Part shown: piece after piece, positions 40,455 through 44,029 of the stretch | Numbering within the stretch: position 1 is the stretch's first letter | Layout of the letters: every line of letters begins with the position of its first letter | Origin: Mycolicibacterium sp. | Lineage (GTDB): Bacteria; Actinomycetota; Actinomycetes; Mycobacteriales; Mycobacteriaceae | Assembly (NCBI RefSeq): GCF_016462545.1 | Contig: NZ_JAEMTA010000045.1 | Coordinates: 1-44,029 of the forward strand | Length of the DNA stretch: 44,029 bases | Reading direction: 5' to 3' | Notes under the pieces: generated by a model | The model's database searches: none | Told to the model about the DNA's origin: nothing | Seen by the model: the letters and a program-made list of their open reading frames with translations, nothing else | Translations under genes and position numbers: made by a program

Positions 40455-40751
40455 ATGCAACCACTGGAGCACAACCCGGGCGCCGTCGGAGTCGGTTCCG
40501 AGGTCGTCGCAAACGGTATTCGCGGTCTGGCTACGGGAACCGCCGCTGGTACCGAGGTCAGCGCGCTTGCGCCTGCCGGTGCCGAGGAGGTGTCGCTGCA
40601 GGCGGCGCTCGCGTTTGCTACGGAGGGCGTGCAGGCAATGGCCATCAATGCACTCGCCCAGGAAGAACTGTCGCGCGCCGGTGCGGCATACGTCGAAGCG
40701 GCCGGAATCTATACGGCGGTCGACGAATCCGGCGCGGCCATCCTGTCGTAA
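40455..40751 (+). CDS. PE35, PE-family ESX-1 substrate
   Basis: A 98-residue PE protein similar to M. tuberculosis PE35: GVGSEVVANGIRGLATGTAA, then LAPAGAEEVSLQAALAF and AINALAQEELSRAGAAYV. The secretion signal YxxxD is at Y86-D90. Partner of PPE68, with which it forms a helical bundle chaperoned by EspG1. There is only the short PE domain, no extension. ATG 40455 has GAGGGG at about 9 bases. Confidence 0.93.
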   Translation: MQPLEHNPGAVGVGSEVVANGIRGLATGTAAGTEVSALAPAGAEEVSLQAALAFATEGVQAMAINALAQEELSRAGAAYVEAAGIYTAVDESGAAILS

Positions 40752-40796
40752 TAACACCCGTCGAATTCACGAATTCAGATCTGAGTCCAGCAAACC

Positions 40797-42104
40797 ATGT
40801 CCGCCGTACCCGCAATGTTGGCGATGTTCTACGGAGCATTGCCGCCAGAGGTCAATACGGCGCGGCTGATGGCTGGCGCGGGGATCGAGCCGATGTACCA
40901 AGCGGCGGCCGGTTGGGAGGCGCTTGCGATCTCGCTGGAGACCCAGGCCGAGGAGCTCGCCGCAAGTCTGGCGGCTCTCCAGGGTTCCTGGCAGGGGTCG
41001 GGCAGCGAGCGCGCGGTCCAGGCGACCACGCCCATGGTCGCCTGGCTGCGGACCACTGCGCTGCAGGCGCAGAAGCGGGCGATGCAGGCCATCGCGCAGG
41101 CGACGGCGTACACCCAGGCGATGGTGACCACCCCACCGCTGCCGGAGATCGAGATGAATCACGTCACCAACGCGACGTTGAACGCCACGAACTTCCTGGG
41201 CGTCAACACGGTGCCCATCGGCATGAACGAGTTCGACTACTTCGTGCGGATGTGGAATCAGGCGGCCGGCGCGATGGAGGGCTACCAGGCGGAGACCACG
41301 CTGAACACGATCTTCGAGCCCATCCCGCCGATGACGCCGATCGTCATGCCGGGTGTCGGGGAGAGCACCGCCGCGACGGCCGTGGCCCAGAACGCGGCGA
41401 TGCTCCCGGGGTCGATGATGCGGGAGACGGCCTTCGCGCACGTCACCGCCGACGGTCAACTGCAGTCGGTGGCGCTCAAGTCGGGCAACCTGGCCAGCCA
41501 GGGCAACATGGCCGCACAACGCGGCGAGGGCGCGGCTCAGAAGGCGGAGACCGCGGGCCAGGAGGGCTCGCGGCAGCAGGACAAGGGCATGCAGCAGGGC
41601 GTCCAGATGGCCACGCAGATGATGTCGCAGGGCGTGTCGATGATCGGTCAGATGCCGCAGCAGATGATGCAGCCGATGCAGACGTTGACGCAGCCGCTGC
41701 AGCAGGTGACGCAGATCTTCAGTCAGATGGGCAGCAGCTTCGGCTCGGACAAGGCACAGATCGGTCTGATCGGGGCCAGCCCGGTGTCGAACCACCCGCT
41801 GGCCGGCGGAACGGGAGCCAGTTCGGGCGCGGGGCTGGTACGCGCGGCTTCGCTTCCCGGGATGGGCGGCACGTCGACGCGCAGCCCGCTGATGTCGAGC
41901 CTGGTGGGACCGTCGACGACGCCGGCATCCGGAGCGCCCGGCGCTGCAGCGGGAGCGGGCGGACCCGGCCTCGCGCCGGTGGGTGGCGGCGGCGGTGGCC
42001 CGATGGGGGCGATGGGCCAGCACGGCAAGAGCGGTGGGAGTAGGCCCGGACTGAAGGCGCCGTCTCCGCTGCCGCTGGACGAAGACGACGATGATGACTG
42101 GTAA
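40797..42104 (+). CDS. PPE68, ESX-1 PPE protein with extended Q/M-rich centre
   Basis: 435 residues. The PPE domain (about 1-175) has the ALPPEVN motif (14-20) and WxG at W65-G67. The C-terminal part shares ASPVSNHPLAGG and LQQVTQIFSQ with M. tuberculosis PPE68, ending in a run of Asp and a Trp. Residues about 185-295 are rich in Gln, Met, Ala and Gly (for example MQQGVQMATQMMSQGVSMIG) and make it about 65 residues longer than the M. tuberculosis protein. ATG 40797 has a weak ribosome-binding site; ATGs at 40815 and 40824 are alternatives. Confidence 0.94.
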   Translation: MSAVPAMLAMFYGALPPEVNTARLMAGAGIEPMYQAAAGWEALAISLETQAEELAASLAALQGSWQGSGSERAVQATTPMVAWLRTTALQAQKRAMQAIAQATAYTQAMVTTPPLPEIEMNHVTNATLNATNFLGVNTVPIGMNEFDYFVRMWNQAAGAMEGYQAETTLNTIFEPIPPMTPIVMPGVGESTAATAVAQNAAMLPGSMMRETAFAHVTADGQLQSVALKSGNLASQGNMAAQRGEGAAQKAETAGQEGSRQQDKGMQQGVQMATQMMSQGVSMIGQMPQQMMQPMQTLTQPLQQVTQIFSQMGSSFGSDKAQIGLIGASPVSNHPLAGGTGASSGAGLVRAASLPGMGGTSTRSPLMSSLVGPSTTPASGAPGAAAGAGGPGLAPVGGGGGGPMGAMGQHGKSGGSRPGLKAPSPLPLDEDDDDDW

Positions 42105-42194
42105 GTCGTTGACGCACAAGACTTTCCGGCCAGAGGGGGCTGGAAGACTCGCCATTTCCTTGGTGAGGACACAGGAGAGAATAGGTAAACAGCG

Positions 42195-42497
42195 ATGGCT
42201 CAGATGAATACCGATGCCGCTGTCCTCGCCAAGGAGGCCAGCAACTTCGAACGTATCTCCGATGAATTGAAGCAGGTGATCGCCGCGGTCGACATGACCG
42301 CGAACTCGCTGAAGGCCCAGTGGACCGGCCAGGCCGGTGTCGCGGCGCAGACCGCGCTGCAGCGTTTCGATGCCGCGGCAGCGACGCAGATCCAGGAACT
42401 CAACGACATCTCGAACAACATCCACACCTCGGGTGCGCAGTACACGTCGACCGATGACGACCAGGCCGGCAACCTCGCCAGCATGATGCAGTTCTGA
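42195..42497 (+). CDS. esxB: EsxB (CFP-10)
   Basis: A 100-residue WxG100 protein. W43-T-G45 forms the hairpin turn and Y83-x3-D87 is the C-terminal YxxxD export signal, both at the same positions as in M. tuberculosis CFP-10. It forms a 1:1 dimer with EsxA; its last residues (ending SMMQF) are recognised by EccCb1. It is followed by esxA after 28 bases. Confidence 0.97.
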   Translation: MAQMNTDAAVLAKEASNFERISDELKQVIAAVDMTANSLKAQWTGQAGVAAQTALQRFDAAAATQIQELNDISNNIHTSGAQYTSTDDDQAGNLASMMQF

Positions 42498-42525
42498 CAA
42501 CGACCAACGAATACGGAGAACTGAA

Positions 42526-42813
42526 ATGACTGAACAGACTTGGAATTTCGCAGGAATCGAAGGCGGCTCGGGCGAGATCATGGGCGCCGTGGGCCAGACC
42601 GCGGGCTTGCTCGACGAGGGCAAGGCGTCCCTGGCGTCGCTCGCGGCGGTGTGGGGAGGTACCGGCTCGGAGGCGTACCAGGCCGTGCAGGCGAAGTGGG
42701 ATCAGACCTCCACCGAGCTCAACGCTGCGCTGCAGAACCTGGCGCACACCATCAGCGAGTCCGGCCAGACGATGGCTCAGACCGAAGCTGGCGTGACCGG
42801 GATGTTCGCTTAG
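42526..42813 (+). CDS. esxA: EsxA (ESAT-6)
   Basis: A 95-residue WxG100 protein with W43-G-G45 and an end GVTGMFA, as in M. tuberculosis ESAT-6. It is exported as a heterodimer with EsxB; in some species it acts on membranes, and in environmental species ESX-1 also affects DNA transfer. GGAG precedes the ATG. A strong hairpin lies just after the stop. Confidence 0.97.
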   Translation: MTEQTWNFAGIEGGSGEIMGAVGQTAGLLDEGKASLASLAAVWGGTGSEAYQAVQAKWDQTSTELNAALQNLAHTISESGQTMAQTEAGVTGMFA

Positions 42814-42829
42814 GCATCACGTCGCACGA

Positions 42830-42869
42830 CGGTGGGCGGGTCGATTCGGAGACGCGCGTCCGCCCACCG
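42830..42869 (+). terminator. Strong GC hairpin after esxA
   Basis: CGGTGGGCGG pairs perfectly with CCGCCCACCG (10 bp), with a 20-base loop, 16 bases after the esxA stop and 64 before the espI start. There is no T-tract. It may terminate or attenuate transcription into espI, or protect the 3' end of esxBA mRNA. Confidence 0.6.
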
Positions 42870-42933
42870 CGTGAGCGTCGCGGCACATCATAAGCCGTTC
42901 CGCACCAACAACTTTCAATGTGAGAGGCAATCC

Positions 42934-44029
42934 ATGTCGGCCGACTATGACCGGCTCTTCCACTCCTCGGAGGCGGCCCAGCCCGACGAGGAGACAGCAA
43001 GCGTCGACCGCGAGCCAGTGGCATCGGCCGCTGCCCCGACGAAGCCGACCACGCACGGACTGGGCGACTCGTCGTCCGGCCCCCTGCCGGTAGCGCCGAC
43101 CCAGACCCAGTCGGCTCCGGCGCCGACGACGGCTCCGCCGCCGCGGGCCACCGAAGTCACGATGCAGATGCCGCCCACCAGTGCCGGCGCGCAGCGGATG
43201 CAGAACGGGATGATGCGCTCGCCGCAGGCGGCGACGCAGACGGGTGCTCGCTTCGAGCAGCGCCCCGCCACGCCAACGCCGCAGGCGCGTACCGCAGCGG
43301 CCCCGCCACCGTCACAGCACTACGTGGAGAGTCAGCCGGCATGGCCCTCCCCGCAACAGCTTGCCGGACAACCGACGCCCACGTCGGCGGCGTCGATCGG
43401 CAACCACCGCGCCATCGACGCCCTGTCCCACGTCGGCGTGCGGTCGGCGGTGAAGATGCCGTCGCAGCGGGGCTGGCGTCACATCCTCTACATGCTGACG
43501 CGGATCAACCTGGGGCTCTCGCCCGACGAGATGTACGAAATGGACCTGCACGCCCGGATCCGCCGCAATGCCCGTGACTCGTACCAGATCGGCATCTTCG
43601 GACTGAAGGGCGGCGTCGGCAAGACCGCCGTCACCGTGGCGCTTGGCTCGTCGCTGAGCAAGATCCGGGGCGACCGCATCCTGGCCGTCGACGCCGACCC
43701 CGACGGCGGCAACCTCGCCGACCGGGCAGGTCGCCAGTCCGCCGCAACGGTCGCGGATCTGTTGTCGGACAAGGAATTGGCCCGCTATAACGACATCCGC
43801 GCGTACACCAGCATGAACGGCTCCAACCTCGAGGTGCTCTCCTCGGAGGAGTACAGCGGGGCGCGGCGCGAGTTCAACGACGAGGACTGGAAGGGCGCCG
43901 TGGGCATCGTGTCGCGGTACTACAACCTCGTCCTCGCCGACTGCGGCGCCGGGTTGTTCCAGCCCGCCTCGCGCGGCGTGCTGTCGACGGTGTCGGGCCT
44001 GGTGATCGTCGCCAGTGCCTCGATCGACG
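42934..44029 (+). CDS. espI: EspI, ESX-1 MinD-like ATPase (cut at window end)
   Basis: 365 complete codons of a longer gene (M. tuberculosis EspI is 666 aa). A Pro/Thr/Gln-rich arm (about 10-160) is followed by a conserved linker (WRHILYMLTRINLGLSPDE) and a MinD/ParA domain with Walker A GLKGGVGKT (about 221-229) and AVDADPDGGN. In M. tuberculosis EspI modulates ESX-1 in response to ATP level. ATG 42934 has GAGAGG 6 bases upstream. The 3' end is outside the window. The linker and domain match those of the minus-strand protein at 29807-31234. Confidence 0.93.
   Translation, partial: MSADYDRLFHSSEAAQPDEETASVDREPVASAAAPTKPTTHGLGDSSSGPLPVAPTQTQSAPAPTTAPPPRATEVTMQMPPTSAGAQRMQNGMMRSPQAATQTGARFEQRPATPTPQARTAAAPPPSQHYVESQPAWPSPQQLAGQPTPTSAASIGNHRAIDALSHVGVRSAVKMPSQRGWRHILYMLTRINLGLSPDEMYEMDLHARIRRNARDSYQIGIFGLKGGVGKTAVTVALGSSLSKIRGDRILAVDADPDGGNLADRAGRQSAATVADLLSDKELARYNDIRAYTSMNGSNLEVLSSEEYSGARREFNDEDWKGAVGIVSRYYNLVLADCGAGLFQPASRGVLSTVSGLVIVASASID

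Noticed and set aside
40767..42623. 618-codon open frame on the minus strand across PPE68, esxB and part of esxA
   Set aside because: It is antisense to three well-recognised genes and its Arg/His/Gly-rich composition is typical of shadow frames in high-GC DNA.
1..44029. CRISPR arrays, insertion sequences, phage or integron signatures
   Set aside because: No regularly spaced repeats, transposase- or integrase-like proteins or terminal repeats were seen; the tRNA-Leu end at the left edge shows no duplicated attachment site.

Overview
The window is high-GC actinobacterial DNA and almost certainly comes from a non-tuberculous, probably fast-growing Mycobacterium/Mycolicibacterium. The right third is a mycobacterial ESX-1 (type VII secretion) locus in its standard order: espG1, espH, eccA1, eccB1, eccCa1, eccCb1, PE35, PPE68, esxB, esxA, then espI, which is cut by the window edge. 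whiB6, an Lsr2 paralog, an F420-type DDN family protein and an LCP ligase fit the same lineage. The species cannot be named from this sequence alone. No insertion sequence, phage or CRISPR array was seen.

Layout. (1) 1-3.3 kb: the 3' end of a tRNA-Leu with a hairpin terminator, then a TetR repressor, a 14-TM drug exporter and a short-chain dehydrogenase; two near-identical palindromes bracket the exporter promoter. (2) 3.3-9.8 kb: small unknowns, a terpene-cyclase-fold protein, then a minus-strand run of uppP, an LCP ligase, a P-loop kinase and prfC. (3) 9.9-15.2 kb: a COG4705-like membrane protein, a PAP2 phosphatase with a sensor kinase, and a response regulator transcribed towards the kinase. 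The two genes overlap tail to tail by 40 bp. Four direct-repeat boxes with the spacing of PhoP sites lie upstream of the LCP, COG4705, PAP2-kinase and secreted-protein/regulator units, which suggests a self-regulated cell-envelope circuit. (4) 15.2-20.1 kb: ABM-domain protein, alcohol dehydrogenase, DUF59 protein, amidohydrolase and a divergent GAF/AAA/Fis activator. These resemble the accessory genes of propane/acetone monooxygenase (mim/prm) clusters, but no monooxygenase is present. (5) 20.1-28 kb: a cation-efflux transporter, an L,D-transpeptidase, an Lsr2 paralog, a lipoprotein metallopeptidase, two split-barrel flavin/F420 proteins, and an EVE-pirin-GNAT-thioesterase operon.

(6) 28.3-44 kb: the ESX-1 region. 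whiB6 diverges from a protein with two helix-turn-helix regions. Next comes an EspI-like MinD ATPase with a long proline-rich arm on the opposite strand. espE and espF, which precede espG1 in M. tuberculosis, are not seen; in their place is a 0.6-kb gap with a possible 23-codon leader. The core genes espG1 to eccCb1 are tightly packed with overlapping start and stop codons. Three consecutive hairpins separate them from PE35-PPE68-esxB-esxA, and a strong hairpin follows esxA before espI.

The most interesting points are the shared boxes around the convergent two-component system, the monooxygenase-less mim-like cluster with a degenerate enhancer-binding activator, and the rearranged 5' flank of ESX-1.
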